64,000 nt of DNA from Xenoacremonium recifei (taxonomy: Eukaryota; Ascomycota; Sordariomycetes; Hypocreales; Nectriaceae). Shown here piece by piece: positions 34,665-46,650 of the stretch; the first letter of the stretch is position 1, and every line of letters starts with the position of its first letter. The notes under the pieces are model-generated. The model did not search any database, had not been told where the DNA came from, and saw only the letters and a list, made by a program, of their open reading frames with translations. The DNA lies in NCBI GenBank assembly GCA_012184525.1, contig WOFQ01000052.1, forward strand, positions 1 through 64,000, read 5' to 3'. The position numbers and the translations under genes are program-made.

Positions 34665-36325
34665 ATCTTTTTCCCGCCCAAACTTGTGTGCCTCGAGTCC
34701 TAACACGACGAAAAAAAAATCCATGTCGATTTTTTTGGGGCTTCTTTTTCTTTTTTTTTTAATGCTGGGTGGGTAAGATCTTGTCTCTCGCCTTTTCCCA
34801 AATCCTGTGAGAAGCAAAAAAAATTATCTTGCGAATATCTGTTGCTGAGGCACGTGGATAGCACGCGTTAGCCTACCTGGGCGTGCGACCGTGTAGAATC
34901 CCGAAGTCTTGGAAAACCCCCTGCCACGTGGTTGAGTCGTGCCAAGTGCCACGGTCCGGAGCGGGAAGTCACAGAATGCCATTCATGCAGCGGCAAACCA
35001 ATGCTTCTTTGTGGATGGCGATGCAAGGTTAATCAATCGTGCTACCCCGCATTGTCTCCTCGCGATAACGAGTCGAGATAGTGCGTCTCCGTTGTGAAAG
35101 ACTGTTCGTTCAAGATAACAATGAGAAGGATAATGGCTTTCCATCATCGGCGAATTTCCCCATTTCCGTGAGCAATATGGATGAGGTCAGCAAAAATCTT
35201 TGTTAACAAATACGTCTCTCTTTGAGGGTTTTGCAGTATCGTCCTGGGGTTTAGAATCAAGCCATGTTGCTTGACAGTAATTGAGACGATTGGAAGATGA
35301 CCGCCGATGGTGTTTGTGACTTCAAACTATGAGGCCAAGCCAGAGTCTGAGACAATGTGTCGCGGGCAGTATCTTGGGGTCTTGCAATAATCCCTCTGAG
35401 TGCTATTCGGCCCATTCATCTGGCGTGGTCAAACATTCCAGGAACCCCCAAAAACCCCCCAAAGTGCAGACAGGGGTCAAGGCCAAGCGGATCTGTCTCG
35501 GGCATTTCAGCTCGTTCCCTTTGGTAATTCGCATGTGTGGGTGGGCGATGGTGCGCAAGTCGACAGTGTCAGGCGCGCCAACCACGATAAACTTCTTCAG
35601 CTGATGGGCTCAATCTGACGTCAAGAAGCTCGAGACCAATAGACTTGATCCAATTAACAATTTTCTTTCTCGGTCAAAAGCAGAAAAACTGCTCATGGAC
35701 CTCTATCCGAATCTCGATGCGGCCTCGCTTCGACACCAGCACCAGACAGCCAAAGAGGTTCGAAACTTCGGGGCCGCCGCCCGACGGCGTGGGGGGCAGA
35801 ATCTTTTTAAATGCATGATCTGCCAATAAGGAGAGACATGCGTGGTCAGAACCAACCATTTCCGGCCTGATTCGTGGTTGAAAGGGTTGTGACGAGGACC
35901 TTGATGGACGTGAGAACCCGGATGGACACTTGGGAATCTGGGACTTTGCATGGCTGACGGCGGCCGCACTGGGAACTAAACCCGAGAAACCCAGTCTGAT
36001 AGGCTGTTCCTGGCCGCAGATTGGGCACAATGTAGGTAATAGCTTGAGATCGAGGGCCCTGCAAACCACGCGATGGCCTCGGATGGAAGCGATCCAAGAT
36101 GGGGGGCCCTTGCAAAGGCCCTTGCAAACGCGCAGAAGCGAGCAGCCGCAGTCGGGCTCTGTCCGCGAGCTGATGGAATGCATAGGGTATTAATTACCTG
36201 AGGCAGCCCTGCATTTCCTGATCGGCTCCTGCCTTGCCATTTTTCTGCAGTTGCGCCGTGTTGCTCCTTCTCCGCCTGCGGTCTCGTCGATTCTCCCCAA
36301 CTCCTCCCCCCAATCGACCTTCACC
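34665..36325. other. Gene-free region upstream of the ZIP transporter
   Basis: This is 1.66 kb without a supportable gene. It has T-rich tracts at 34737-34765, scattered CCCGA/TCGGG words (one TCCCGA near 34904) and GC-rich sequence just before the zinc transporter. The minus-strand frame at 35674-36183 has no protein-like pattern. The last few hundred bases should be the transporter's promoter and leader. Confidence 0.55.
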
Positions 36326-37459
36326 ATGTCCAGCAGCGACTTTGACCCTCACTCGGTCGACCTCGACACGGCCGATCAGCGCGAGATCACCTGCTATCTC
36401 AACGCGGGCGAGAACGAATACAATGGCCACCTCGGCGCGCGCGTGTCGGCCCTGTTCGTCATCCTCATTGTCTCGACGGCCGCGACCTTCTTCCCCGTGC
36501 TAGCCACGCGCATTCGCAAGCTGCGCATCCCGCTCTATGTGTACCTGTTCGCTCGCTACTTCGGCTCCGGTGTCATCATCGCCACGGCCTTCATCCATCT
36601 ACTGGACCCGGCTTACGACGAGATCGGCCCGGCGAGCTGTGTCGGTCTGACCGGTGGTTGGGCCGAATACTCATGGCCACCCGCCCTGGCCCTGACTTCA
36701 GCTATGCTGATCTTCCTTGTCGACTGCCTCGCGGACTACTACGTCGAGATGAAGTACGGCGTCGGTAACGTCGATGTCGAGACTGTGGTGACGGGCAGCA
36801 ACGGGGCTGAGAACCTAGGTACCGCTGTCCTCGACGGTGAGAACTTTAACAAGGGTGCGCTCAACCACCCCGAGCAACAGGGCAAGCCGGAAAAGTTCTC
36901 CAAGGACTCGTTCGATGATATTGAGGAGCTCAAGAACCTGGAGACGGACTCCGTAAAGGCCTTATCCAGCTTCCGCGCCCAGATCACGGCCTTCCTCGTT
37001 CTGGAGTTCGGCGTCCTCTTCCACAGTGTCATCATCGGTCTCAACCTCGGTGTGGCCGGCGACGAGTTCAAGACACTGTACCCGGTCCTTGTCTTCCATC
37101 AGTCCTTTGAGGGATTGGGTATCGGTGCTCGTCTTAGTGTGATCCCATTCCCCTCCCGTCTGCGCTGGATGCCTTGGGCCCTCTGCCTTGCTTACGGCCT
37201 GACAACCCCCATTGCCATTGCAATTGGTCTTGGTGTTCGCACGACCTACAACGGCGGCTCCTACACTGCCAATGTCGTGTCAGGTGTTCTCGACTCCATC
37301 TCGGCCGGTATTCTGCTGTACACTGGGTTCGTAGAGATGCTGGCGCGAGACTTTATCTTCAACCCGACCCGAACTACTCAGAAGAAGCGCCTTGCCTTCA
37401 TGCTCATCTCCTTATACCTTGGAACCGGCATCATGGCCCTCCTGGGCAAGTGGGCTTAA
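36326..37459 (+). CDS. ZIP-family zinc transporter (Zrt-like)
   Basis: This is a 377-residue, single-exon plasma-membrane metal importer of the ZIP family. The ATG at 36326 has a good context (caccATG); the open frame extends 25 codons upstream without family character. Eight membrane segments are visible, with the extracellular N-terminus containing CYLNAGENEYNG. Signature metal-site helices are present: FHSVIIGLNLG in helix 4 and FHQSFEGLGIGAR in helix 5. The loop between helices 3 and 4 (residues ~150-210) is acidic and almost lacks the His-rich stretch seen in many relatives. It looks like an ordinary core gene just outside the cluster. Confidence 0.95.
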   Translation: MSSSDFDPHSVDLDTADQREITCYLNAGENEYNGHLGARVSALFVILIVSTAATFFPVLATRIRKLRIPLYVYLFARYFGSGVIIATAFIHLLDPAYDEIGPASCVGLTGGWAEYSWPPALALTSAMLIFLVDCLADYYVEMKYGVGNVDVETVVTGSNGAENLGTAVLDGENFNKGALNHPEQQGKPEKFSKDSFDDIEELKNLETDSVKALSSFRAQITAFLVLEFGVLFHSVIIGLNLGVAGDEFKTLYPVLVFHQSFEGLGIGARLSVIPFPSRLRWMPWALCLAYGLTTPIAIAIGLGVRTTYNGGSYTANVVSGVLDSISAGILLYTGFVEMLARDFIFNPTRTTQKKRLAFMLISLYLGTGIMALLGKWA

Positions 37460-38553
37460 GTTGTTTAACAGTAAACTTTGCCTGGAAAAGGACATAGTCA
37501 CGTACCAAAATCTCGGAGACTAGGGTCTGAGGACATGTATAGTATGATACTACACGTAAATGGTCCGGTCGGTGGAAAAGTCTGGTTTAGGATGGAACGC
37601 GGATACCAATACAAGAGTTTCTTCCAGTTTTCTATTTCTTGACTCTCTCATTCCACTGTTGATCGAGGTTCTCAGCCGAGATCGCGTCGTGGAGGCAGGA
37701 GACTTCCTTTGTAATTACTCTTATTCTCATCTTGATACCTCTCACTTTTAGTTACACATTAAGATTAGATTAGAAATGAATAGCATGAGATTGAGATTGA
37801 ATTTTCCATCTTTCAGTTATCTCTGCAGGCCTAAATTGAAATAGAAAGTGTGATGAAATCCTGACAGAGAACTGACTCCGAAGTGGGTTCCAGTCCTCCC
37901 GGGTAGGAGATCAGCATCGCATTTCGATGCACGTTGATAGACTCTCGAGGTATATGTCAGGAATTTGTAAAATCGCTGCCTGGCTTCTCGATCTCCAGGC
38001 ATAGCAGTGATTTTCTCCGTGCCATACATTGCGAGTTAATCGTAAGCCTTAAGTAGCAGGTAAGATTGACGAGAGTGTCGATCAATCGCACATATACACT
38101 AGTTCGCGCCCCCCCCCATGATCCTATCCAAGTCACCATCTCAAGGAAGGGTTTCTTATTGGTACGTATTCAGCTGCCTTGTATACCTTGTGCGCATGAT
38201 GGGGTGATCGCCAGAATTGTGTTTAAAATAAGCTTGTCGTTAGGATTCCATAGACAAGTAGGGTGCGCTTCTAGAAACGATCGTCAACGCCCGATTCTGG
38301 GGTATCCCCATAACTGTGAATGCCATGCAACCCTGTGACGTCCGTGACGATCTCAACAATGGATGCAAGTCAGTTGCGTTTGCTGAGGCTTTTATTGTTC
38401 AGTTTTCATGCTGAAAGAATCCTCCAAGTATAAAACCCAGTGGTTCATCAGTTCTACTGTACTGACCTAGGAATGCCCAGCAACGGTCCACGACAGACAG
38501 ACCAGCTAAACCAGAACCTCAACTCATCGTGAAATCACTTTATTCTCTCCAAC
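37460..38553. other. Intergenic region with TATA box of the secreted-protein gene
   Basis: This 1.1 kb holds no gene. A TATA element (tataaaa) lies at 38429-38435, about 120 bp before the next ATG. Other sequence is unremarkable, apart from a C-run near 38110. Confidence 0.55.
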
Positions 38554-38946
38554 ATGTTGCTGCAATATACTCTCCTGGCTATGCTTCCAGTCTTTGTCCA
38601 GGCCGACTTCTACGTGTGGCAGGGTGCCTGCGACACGGGTTTGGGCGACGGAGGCGGCTTTGGTTCATACAGTCTCGCAACGGCTGATCAGGGCTCGTGT
38701 GGAGGCTGCGACGCCGGTCGAGACACGACGGGTATTTACGGAGGAAACCCTTGCAACGGGGATTGCGGAGCTGATCCGCTTGCATTGACTCCCAACGGGG
38801 ACAACTTGGACATCATCGTTCAGAACACAGGCATCAACGTTGGCTACTGTGAGCCAGATAGTAGCCAGGATGGATACTGCGAGGGATGGAACTACGCCTG
38901 CTCCGAGTTTACCATTTATTTCTGTCACACATACTATTGTAACTAA
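38554..38946 (+). CDS. Small secreted cysteine-rich protein
   Basis: This is a 130-residue intronless protein with a clear signal peptide (residues 1-17, cleaved near FVQA-DF). The mature ~113 residues contain ten cysteines in a Gly/Asp-rich acidic context (GACDTG, GSCGGCDAG, NPCNGDCGAD, VGYCEP, then YACSEF, and C-terminal CHTYYCN). An even number of Cys and extracellular targeting suggest five disulfides. Proteins like this are often effectors, antimicrobial or surface proteins. I do not recognise the family, and no enzymatic motif is visible. A TATA box lies ~120 bp upstream. Confidence 0.85.
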   Translation: MLLQYTLLAMLPVFVQADFYVWQGACDTGLGDGGGFGSYSLATADQGSCGGCDAGRDTTGIYGGNPCNGDCGADPLALTPNGDNLDIIVQNTGINVGYCEPDSSQDGYCEGWNYACSEFTIYFCHTYYCN

Positions 38947-39795
38947 GTCGAGTTTACCGATAGGTATGCAGTACGTGTAGAAGAACTGCAGTCGTGTTGA
39001 TGAGGGAACCTAGGAAGAAAAATTATGTGAATGTGAACTAGAAGCAGGCAAAGCTGCATAGCTACAAATAAAAAAAAAATGCGTATTTGCGCCCACAAAC
39101 CCGAAGTCACCTAAATCTCTCCCATCAAGTGCAAGAACATGACGACCGGATCTGATTGGTCAAGCGCCTAGCCCAGATCGCCACACCACCAACACACAAG
39201 TGCAATGCATTTCTCGGGAGCAAATGCACAACAGCAAGGAAGAACGAAAAGCTGCAAAAAGGCAAAAAACATACAACACCGGGTATTCGCTGATCGTCAC
39301 CGACTCAACTACTAATCCAGCGCTTCCTGATTTGACGCTCGGGGAGCAAACGGGACCCAGTATTTTACAGGAGCTATGGTCGTATGTACCAGCAATCACC
39401 CTCATTCCAGTTATGAATCTATCATCGAGTCCTAACGTACAGGTCGCTTTCGTCTCGGGGAACCATGCCGATATTACCTGTCCGAGAACTGTTTGCGCAT
39501 TCCTTTTGGGTAACTACCCGTATGCTTGATATTTAACATACATACAAAAACTAAGGGTAATTAGGGCCATTGGCAACTAATCTGACTCTTCCGGAGGCTC
39601 CTCTATCTCCACGAATACCTGTAGAAGATGTCGATGCTTTCTGCGTCGGGCACCTCCGTGTTGAAATAACCAGATTCAACCCCAGGCCAATGGGGAAGGT
39701 CCAATCACGTGTTGAGATTATATGTTTCGGGGCCTTGAATGTAACTTTTTAAAAGGCTAAAAGGGTTCCAACTTGCTACATATTTCACCTACCAC
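38947..39795. other. Intergenic region
   Basis: This 849 bp lies between the secreted-protein gene and the 3' end of the large minus-strand gene. It has a short A-run at 39067-39079. The plus-strand frame at 39200-39529 is compositionally unconvincing, so I call no gene. Confidence 0.55.
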
Positions 39796-42700
39796 TTAGC
39801 GACCACATCTACTTAAGCTAACCCTTCTTCTCAATTCTTCAACATCTACTACCGCGTCATGGGTATCCTCCCGCGACGAAAATATTCCATTCAAAGTCTG
39901 ACGGCGCTCAAATATACGAGGAGGCGCACGAAAAGTAGGCATGAGCGTGCGAGAAAAGAACCTTTTCCACGGTTCTCCTTCCCACGTGTGTTTGAACCAA
40001 GAAGAGAATTTAGGGGAGAGCATCGCAACAGTCCACATGATAGTGAAGAGTATGAGACCCAGGATTACGAAAGAAGCGAGGCTTGCGTTAGTAACCGGTA
40101 TGACTGATGGTGCCATGCTCAGCATGACGCCTGCAAGGCAGAGAGGAAAAAACATGAACTACAGATAAATGTCAGAGCACAGTGAGCAGTTTGAAATATT
40201 TGAACCCACAGTCATATATCCAAGCCTGTCTATCAATTTTTGTTGATGCAAGGAGGTGTCTAATTGGATGAAAGCCATGCGAAGCTCGGTCTAAGAGCAA
40301 TTGTTAACATACATTCTAACGTCAGGTTATTAACGACGGCCGGTAAACTTACTTCTTTAAGAAAATCTTCACAACTTTTCTCAAGCTGGTTCAAAGTGCG
40401 CTCAAGGCCGTTCAGCTCTTTGAAAGAATTGAGGGTCATTATGAGATGGCGTGCTGCAACAGAACGCACTTCGTTAACAAGGTAGTCGGCGTTGTGTTTG
40501 TTGAAGTTTTCCCCTTCAAAACGCAAGTTGGAGAGAGCTTCTTTGATCATTCTGACAAGCTTTCGCGCCCGAATAGCCCATTTTTGCGACCTCTCAATAG
40601 TCGTACTTGCATTTATGTGGGAGTCGTTGAAGCGAGGGGTGTCGAAATCATTGCCACACATCTATAAATACACGTATACATTAGTTTTATCTAGGGACTC
40701 CAGAGGCTCGTAGGGTTTTCAGACATGATTCTTACATGCGTGTTAATGCTAAGTTGTATCCGCGAAACCAACTTCCCATAATTCCGTGTGACCTGGTCCA
40801 GGCGATACGACAAAACTGCGAGGAAGTACTCCCTTGGGTCCCGTATTTTGTCATAACAGCATTGAGTCATAATATCAAGACCACATTCGGCAAATTCCCC
40901 TTCGTCGAATTGTTCAACATCGTCGTTACCTTCTGGCTCAATGAGGGTGTCAACGAGACAGTAGGCTGTCCATATCCGATTGCTCCCACCCGTTAATACG
41001 AAGGATACCTGAGCCTCTAAAAGATAAGACGTGTCTTCTTCTGGCTCCGTGTTGTCGAATCCGGCTTCAAGGAATGAGACATTGTAGGTTTGTCTATGCG
41101 GTCTTCTCTCTGCGGCTTCTCCGTCGTCTCTTTCAGGAGATTCGCTAGACTTCCAAACGAGGCATGGAAAATTGAACTCAAGTATGAACTGAGGGTGATA
41201 TGCGGGCTTCGAATTTCTCAGTATCTATTGCCAAATAGCACAGGTAGGTTATCTGATAACTTACTGAGACTGAGACTTGTAGTGATGCTTCCCGTTGCAG
41301 GTGTTTCATAATTAGAGGCGCCACTGCTGAAGCTTCGGACGTTGAAACTGTCAAAAGGAGAGCAGCAATGCTCCAAGAGTCCAGGTCGTTAATATATCTA
41401 CTCAACATCAGTTTAACCCCTATTAATAAGATGAAGACGAACCCACATCAAGCGCCTCAAGGCATCTGACTCTCCGTAGAAAGATAGCCCTCTGGTTCTG
41501 TCTACCGAAAAACGCTGACAAGAATATAAGCCAGAAATTCTTCCAAAACTAATATTCAGACAATGTTCGTCTTACCGGTTTCTGAAGCTCTTGATACAAA
41601 TCATATGCTGTGAGTGGACGCTCACTGACTCTTCGCTTTTCAAAAGGACCATCCTCCCATCTGTCATCAAGTAACGCAACAGGATGATAATATCCCCCTT
41701 CGAAAAACAGTGTTAGATGGAAACTTTTTAAGTAGCCTTGCGTATTTTGGGACAGAAATGAGATACCACCGTCGCTTCTAAAACGCTCCACTATGTCAAA
41801 AAGGTTGTACCCAGAGTCGAGAGAAGGAAAGAGGTCAAGATAGCGATCTAGATATCGGAATGGTCTGAAAGGGAGGCCTTGCGGACCAAAGAATGAGTCC
41901 CATGCCTCGTGCAGAGATCCCAGTCTTCGGCTTTGGCGTAACTCATGTCCGGAGCAGGTATGCGCTTGTTCAGGCCGGAACTCTAAGGATTCGGTAATAC
42001 GGTGATGGTTTGCAGGTGAGTCGTTCTTGCTGCAAACACTCTGTGGTCGATGGTCGGTAAGGCTACTCCTCCGCTCATTTGTATCGGAAGTTCGAGATAT
42101 TGACATCGCCTCCCTAGTAGACACCATTGATAGTCTCCACTTCAGTCTAGTGTTAAAGTCTTTGAAAACTTCTGTTGCAGGAACGATATACGCCACCCTG
42201 GTCCCCGGGCATCCGCAAACTACGTGGCCATAGAGATCACCAGATATCTCATCTACCACTGCAGTGCCAGAGTCTCCCTTGGCAACTTCGCCATTTAATT
42301 GAATGATATAGAGCTTCTGGGGATGCTCTTGATTCCTTTCCACGTGAAATGTCGCTCCTGGGATCAACACACCTCTCTTTGCACCACCCGAGCCAGTCAT
42401 CGCAATGATCTGTCGCTCCTCATGACTAATAGAAGCGATACCAGTTATCCGAAGATAATTTAGGCTCTCTCCATCTCTGATACTGATCTGATTGATTCGA
42501 TATCCTTCTTGAGGGGTCTGGATAGATATGAGGGCATAGTCCAGACCCGATCGGCCGCCATCCTTTGAATGCAGAGCAACTTCGCCCACCCTAAGCAAGC
42601 CTGTCGGATTGGATCTTTCGTTCGGTGCTAGGTGGGAACTCTTCGTTGCCTTGCTGCTGGTGGCTATGTGTTCGGTAGATGCCGAGCTGTTGCAACTCGC

Positions 42701-43501
42701 GGTTCCTGACGAGCTGCTTTCTACATCCCAAGCTGCCGACTCGGAATCAGTCAATTCCACAATTGACATACTCGCTCTATGCATGTTTTGTTCGAGAATG
42801 GAATATGTGTCTTCGCCCTCGGTGTCACTCTGACCATCAAACGAACCGGCATCGTCATCGTCATCCATGGGTGAAGAAGTCTCCGTGTCATCTTGAGACT
42901 TGAAAATGTGGCCGACAGTGAGTTGGTAAAATTGGTATGGTGAGGAAACAACCACACCACCAGTCGAGAACTGGTAGTGGCTGTGTGGTCGGGGCTGAGA
43001 CACGAAGATTCGCCTTCCAACGGTCGCATGCGGCGATGTAGCAAAGACCGTGGTATCCGGGACTACGCGTTGCCGCGCTCTGTCCAAAATCTCGGTCTCC
43101 CTTTCGAATGCCAGCGGTTGAACAGGTATTTGTGCCTCTAAAACGTGCTTAATAGACCCAAGAGCTACTCCGGGGTAATCGCGAATAATGCTGCTGTCGC
43201 GTAAGTACTGTTTGACCCTTCGCCCTAACGATACGTCCTGACAACAAACCATGATGGTCGGTCGAGAATCTTCTTCTGTCTTGCCGATCATGTACAGGCG
43301 AAGATCTATTTTCTCCCCTTCCTTCAGGTCTATATTTCTGGTGCATGCGCTTATTTCTTGTTCGAGGGCTTGATCGAGGCTCTCGGAGATCGGACCTTGG
43401 GCATACCATGCCCGCTTACGTCCGAGTCTTGTCGTCTGGATCTCGCGCCCACAGCATTCCTTGGCATCTGGCCATTTTGGACGAGTTCGTAGAGGTAACA
43501 T
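39796..43501 (-). CDS. Trypsin-like protease domain fused to coiled-coil and C-terminal membrane segments
   Basis: My model is 1122 residues in seven in-phase exons: 43501-41576, 41514-41447, 41397-41265, 41224-40736, 40661-40353, 40290-40210 and 40158-39796. The N-terminal half has a chymotrypsin-fold pattern: LTVGHIF (His ~196), LDYALI (Asp ~321) and KGDSGTAV (Ser ~412), followed by LYGHVVCGCPG. An acidic low-complexity insert lies between His and Asp. The middle part has YINDLDSWSIAALL and EYFLAVLSYRLDQV, a helical domain I remember from many uncharacterised fungal proteins, then coiled-coil-like helices. The last exon encodes two membrane helices and a basic tail. It is head-to-head with the next gene. 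Substrate and role are unknown; the triad looks intact, so it may be an active membrane-bound protease. Confidence 0.78.
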
Positions 43502-44055
43502 AGTGATTTGGTGTCATTCAGGTAACAGACAATAGTGTATGGTATATTTGTAACAGAGAGTGATCAAAGGACTAGGCCATGTGCGTGAGAAAAGGAAGAG
43601 GTTCTCTTGCCATCGGGTTCTACCATCCAACATCCTCGAGCCCGAATCAGTCAGGCGTCAGGCAAGACCACTATAGGAGGCTTAGGCATAAAAGTGCATT
43701 CTAACTGCACAGCTGACACGCTGTTTTCGTGACATCGGCGGTGGCTCTGGGTGGTGCTCAACTTGAGGGTTACGATATGTCATTGGGCCACGTATCTAGT
43801 GGCAGGCCTCATTTCTATTTTTGCGTCTAGAGACATCAATTTTACCAAAATCTGCCTAGGAACGCTGGGCCGCGGCTTTTAGCCGCCTCAATATTCAATT
43901 TGACATTCTCAACTCAAGGTAATGACTAAGGTGCCTCTTTGGATCTGCAGGTATGAACGCTCAGAGAAGCAAAGTGTTCAATTTTTTGTTCTTGTAGTTA
44001 ATTTACTATCTGATCACAGCCTCGCTAGGTTGGAAAATAAACTAGATCTACCTTC
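43502..44055. promoter_or_regulatory. Shared promoter of the protease-like and membrane-protein pair
   Basis: This 554 bp lies between divergent starts (43501 minus, 44056 plus). It has no gene, and no motif stands out to me. The arrangement allows common regulation of the two flanking genes. Confidence 0.4.
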
Positions 44056-45200
44056 ATGTCTATCGAACGCTCAGAAACCTTCCAGCTCGAGTCGTCGTCC
44101 GTCTCTGACTCTAAAGAGCTCATTCGAATGCTGTGGAACTTCCCACTGGAAGGTCGAAAGCTCTTCAACGGTGATGCAGTGACGGAACTATGCCATTCTG
44201 CTTACCATGAATATTACTTGTGTCAGTGGGGACTGATAGCAGGCCTTTCCGACGGTAAATTCGTCGCCTTGAAGACGCCAGGTATCCTCAATCAACTAGT
44301 TCAGGAAATGCAGAACAACAAATCCCGCGCGGAGCTTCTGGAATGGGTTCAAGGAATGAGCGCTGACGACGCTTTAGAAGAAGCGTGTGAGAAGTGTGAG
44401 AAGCAAGAGAACTCGCTCAACTTGGCCGTGAGGCTACTACTGATGTTAAGGATCGGGGACGTCAAGTATCAATTGCTTCCACGTCACTGCCTAAAATGGC
44501 AAGAAGGCTCACCACGAGACCTCATTCATGGAAGATTTGGTGAGGCGCCCATCCTGAGTGCTCACGGCGTCAAGCTGCCGAAGACTTTCAACGGCTGGAG
44601 CCTGAAGACCATCGGCGGCATCAAAATCAGGTTCACGGACAATCTGGATGACCACCTGCGCCTCATTGATGACGGTGAAATGGTTTTAATCTTTCACTAT
44701 GCATCATTCCTTGAGTGTCATAGGTTGAGAGGGTGAGGAACTTACTCGATGAAAAGGCATCTTATCCTAACATCAGTCGCAGCGAAGAGTCTTTGTTCCC
44801 TCCGGGATTTGCTGAGGAAACTCTGCGAACTCTTTCCTTACTCTTTCCTCAGTCTATGGTCAACAGTACAAGAAACTCGAGGGCCACTCGAAGTTCTTGG
44901 TTTCGCAAGCTGTGTGAGAGACAAACCTCATCCAAAATTGATGAACGGCTCGGTCGATGTGGTAATTTGAGCGCCGAAGACCGCCAGATAGAGAGGTTTA
45001 AGTTCTGGAGAGATCGCCTTGTCATTCTGAAGCAAGCTTATGACGAGAAAATTCCAGAAACACCTTCTCAATTCTGGTATGATAGGCGTAATAGGATGCA
45101 CTGGTGTACCTTTTGGGTGGCTATCCTGGTAGTTGTTATGACGGCTATCTATGGCCTGGTGCAATGCATTGAGACTGGATACCAGACTTGGCATTCCTAA
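44056..45200 (+). CDS. Uncharacterised fungal protein with C-terminal membrane helix
   Basis: This is a 366-residue protein in two exons, 44056-44732 and 44777-45200. The 44-nt intron (GTGAGG...CTAACATCAG) is unusually short but restores the frame exactly, joining HRLRG to RSEESLFPPG. The N-terminal half is helical (LIRMLWNFPLEGRKLFNG). The middle has GWSLKTIGGIKIRFTDNLDDHLRLIDD and HYASFLE. The C-terminus has a highly conserved-looking ERFKFWRDRLVILKQAYDE, then one membrane helix (FWVAILVVVMTAIYGLVQCIE) near the end. I remember this family as widespread in Pezizomycotina with no assigned function. It shares a 554-bp promoter with the protease-like gene. Confidence 0.82.
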
Positions 45201-45503
45201 GCCCTTCGGACACTGGTTAGAGGGAGGAACAGAGACATGTTTTCCCCTGGGGGCTGTATGGATGCTATTTTGCGTTGCTGCTGAAGCTCGGAGATACCCT
45301 ACTACACAATTTTCCAAGCTTTGAACTTCCGGAGGACAAGAATGAGACCGATGGGAGAAACGCTGATTAGAACTGCAAAGCCCCGACCGACTCAAGAAAC
45401 CATTAATCTGTATCGCAATGATGAGTCTACTTACTAATACATGGAGTATAGCCACCCCAACTAATTCCTTCGGATATGTTGTCTCGCCATTAACGCTACG
45501 CCA
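45201..45503. other. Convergent intergenic region
   Basis: This 303 bp lies between the 3' ends of the membrane protein gene and the MDR gene. Nothing is recognised in it. Confidence 0.6.
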
Positions 45504-46650
45504 TTATTCGCCATGAATCCGAATGAGGACCTTTCCCTTGGCCCGCTTACTTATAGTCCGCTCATACCCTTTCATCAGATCCTCCATGGCCCACTCAGAG
45601 TCCAGATTGATCTTGAGCTTGCCTTGATTAACCATCTCAACGAGAGTGAGAACTTCCGCCATGTTCGACGGCGTCGTGAACATGATGTATCTGCGAGGAA
45701 CGCCTCCCAGCCAGGTTGGACGCCACGTGTTCATGAACCATCGGAACATTTGTGTCATAATTCCAGTCTCAAGGGCGCCGATGTTGACCACAGATCCATT
45801 AGGACGAAGATACTTTGGAGAGTTCTCATACAGGCTCTGTGAACCACAGCAGTCCAGCACAGAGTCGAAGGGCTGGGAGCCATATGTCGAGGCAAGATAA
45901 TCTGTAAGCGAAGCATGCTTCTTGTAATCGATGAACTATGGAAAGCAAATTCCATCATTAGTCTCAAGATAAAGCACAAAATAGAGAAGATCATACCTCG
46001 TTCGCACCGCAACCTCGAACCAGGTCCTCATTGGCACCACTTGCAACACCAACGACGAAAGCGCCCTTCTCACGGCACAGCTGCACAGCTATGTGTCCTA
46101 CACTCCCACTCGCACCATTAATAAGAATCCGCTGGCCTGACTGAATCTTAGCGGCCCTCATCATAGCCAGTGCGGTCACGCCGTTGTTGATGAGCCCAAC
46201 TCCAGTGGCCAGACTGATGCCCGCACCAGCCTCCGAGATAGGTGCAACAGCGGTCTCGGGGAGGCGCGTGTACTCTTTGAGGGCGCCGGTGCCGTGCAGA
46301 ACCATATTGAGCGGATCCGTTGAGCCCAGCACTCGCGTGCCAGGACGCCGCAAGGCTTCCGGAGCTTTGCCTCCAGCAGCGACGACGGTGCCAGACACAG
46401 CAAGTTCTGGGACGAGTGGTTGCGCGAAGGGCAAGGATGGGAAGATGCCCATAAAATGGACAATGGAGTACTCGAGAGCGACATAAGCGACGCGGATTAC
46501 AACATCGCTCGAGTCCGGGCCAGGGATCGGTGGCGTTGGTAGATTGTCAACAAGCTTCAGGCTTGACTTGTACTCGCCGCGAAACTGGCGAACCCAGGCG
46601 CGCATGGTGGGTGGCATCAGCGCCGTCGTGGCTGATTTGGAGGACGCCAT
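45504..46650 (-). CDS. Medium-chain dehydrogenase/reductase (RTN4IP1/quinone reductase-like)
   Basis: This is a 361-residue NADPH-dependent MDR enzyme. Exons are 46650-45997 and 45935-45504, with a GTATGA donor and CATAG acceptor, in phase. I chose the ATG at 46650 (MASSKSATT); one at 46734 would add 28 residues with no family character. The GroES-like N-terminal domain is followed by the cofactor motif INGASGSVGHIAVQL, then GANEFIDYKK and VLDCCGS. No zinc ligands are evident. It is divergent from the MFS efflux pump, sharing 523 bp rich in CCGAA motifs, which suggests a detoxification or small metabolic module. It could alternatively be the missing MDR of the PKS-NRPS pathway 11 kb away; nothing in its sequence settles this. 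Confidence 0.9.

Noticed and set aside
35674..36183. 169-codon minus-strand frame upstream of the ZIP transporter
   Set aside because: Its composition is Ser/Pro/Arg-rich and random, with several overlapping frames of similar length. It sits in a likely promoter.
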